From positions 1-22,026 of the forward strand of contig CAJQOV010000020.1 in the NCBI GenBank assembly GCA_905480065.1: 22,026 nt of DNA, written 5' to 3'. The notes under the pieces are model-generated. The model was not told the DNA's origin, did no database searches, and saw nothing but the letters and a program-made list of their open reading frames with translations. The stretch is from an uncultured Gammaproteobacteria bacterium. Its GTDB lineage: Bacteria; Pseudomonadota; Gammaproteobacteria; UBA9214. Positions 21,732 through 22,026 of the stretch are shown here, piece after piece (position 1 is the first letter of the stretch; each line of letters opens with the position of its first letter). The position numbers and the translations under genes were made by a program.

Positions 21732-22026
21732 TGACCACGCTGACCATTACCCCCGACAACAACCCGGCTGCTGCCGAGTCGTTTAGCGACTTCGACAGCA
21801 TCGCCGCGAGCCTGGCCGAGATCGGTGTTGAATTCGAACACTGGCGCGCTGACCGCGAACTGCCGGCGGATGCCGACCAGCAAACCGTGCTGGACGCCTA
21901 CCAGGATTCCATCGAGCAGCTCAATGCCCGCTATGGCTTCCGCTCCATCGATGTAGTCAGCCTGACGCCGGCACATCCCGATGCCGACACCCTGCGCAGC
22001 AAGTTCCTCGCCGAACACACCCATGC
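21731..22026 (+). CDS. mtnD: Acireductone dioxygenase MtnD, partial (N-terminal part)
   Basis: The window ends inside this gene after 98 codons and two bases. The read part fits acireductone dioxygenase (ARD), which oxidises the salvage intermediate to methylthio-oxobutyrate (Fe form): FDSIAASLAEIGVEFEHW (21-38), YQDSIEQLNARYGF, DVVSLTPAHPDADTLRSKFL and EHTH at the end. H96 and H98 are the first two metal ligands and fall at the same numbers as in the Klebsiella enzyme. The rest of the ligand set lies beyond the window. It is coupled to mtnB by the one-base TGATG overlap. Confidence 0.93.
   Translation, partial: MTTLTITPDNNPAAAESFSDFDSIAASLAEIGVEFEHWRADRELPADADQQTVLDAYQDSIEQLNARYGFRSIDVVSLTPAHPDADTLRSKFLAEHTH

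Noticed and set aside
1..22026. CRISPR array, tRNA/rRNA genes, insertion sequences, phage or conjugation genes
   Set aside because: I saw no regularly spaced repeats, no transposase or integrase proteins and no recognisable RNA gene.

Overview
The window looks like ordinary chromosome from a GC-rich gammaproteobacterium. The recognisable proteins (TypA, RdgC, GreB, ArfB, YbiT, a YchJ/SEC-C protein, the PA2779/PA2778 pair) are a gammaproteobacterial mix, and the rdgC and ybiT products align over their whole length with the Escherichia coli forms I remember. I cannot name a genus; a Chromatiales-like or related environmental lineage is a guess. I saw no rRNA, tRNA, CRISPR array, transposase or phage gene.

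Layout. 1-2283 (+): an unrecognised 328-aa protein followed by a methyltransferase that carries an FKBP/SlyD-like segment. 2280-2645 (-): a small CbiX-type chelatase whose stop shares a CTAG with the methyltransferase stop. 2685-2734: a REP-like palindrome. 2789-3970 (+): a membrane-anchored metallophosphoesterase. 4236-6050 (+): typA between a promoter and a terminator. 6111-6596: an AT-rich island that drives a small HMA-fold-like protein lacking the metal cysteines. 6667-8076 (-): rdgC followed by a HIT-family gene. 8107-8844: about 740 bp without a convincing gene, ending in the leader of a cold-shock gene. 8845-9625 (+): cold-shock protein, strong terminator, then greB. 9635-13899 (-): arfB, a tiny Cys/His protein coupled to it, and a 1208-aa protein that I read as a PPi-type PEP carboxykinase. 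14133-16126 (-): ybiT (ABC-F) and a small partner gene. 16285-17710 (-): an MbcA/ParS/Xre antitoxin-like orphan, a lipoprotein and a small membrane protein. 17955-19347 (+): a PA2779/PA2778-type exported pair. 19394-20517 (-): cytoplasmic DsbA-like protein, GNAT enzyme and a small unknown in one tight operon. 20586-22026 (+): YchJ/SEC-C protein, mtnB and the start of mtnD (methionine salvage).

Functionally this is housekeeping DNA: translation factors and ribosome rescue (typA, arfB, ybiT), transcription and recombination (greB, rdgC, cold shock), and central or sulfur metabolism (PEPCK, mtnBD). Several poorly characterised small genes are mixed in. The points most worth a second look are the PPi-PEPCK candidate, a 16-bp motif repeated upstream of both the orphan antitoxin and the neighbouring lipoprotein gene, the AT-rich repeat-bearing promoter at 6.2 kb, the FKBP-methyltransferase fusion, and a cold-shock-gene terminator sitting directly in front of greB. 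Several gene starts were moved inward or to GTG/TTG codons using family alignments, ribosome binding sites and promoter positions. No clear new multi-gene defence or mobile system is visible.
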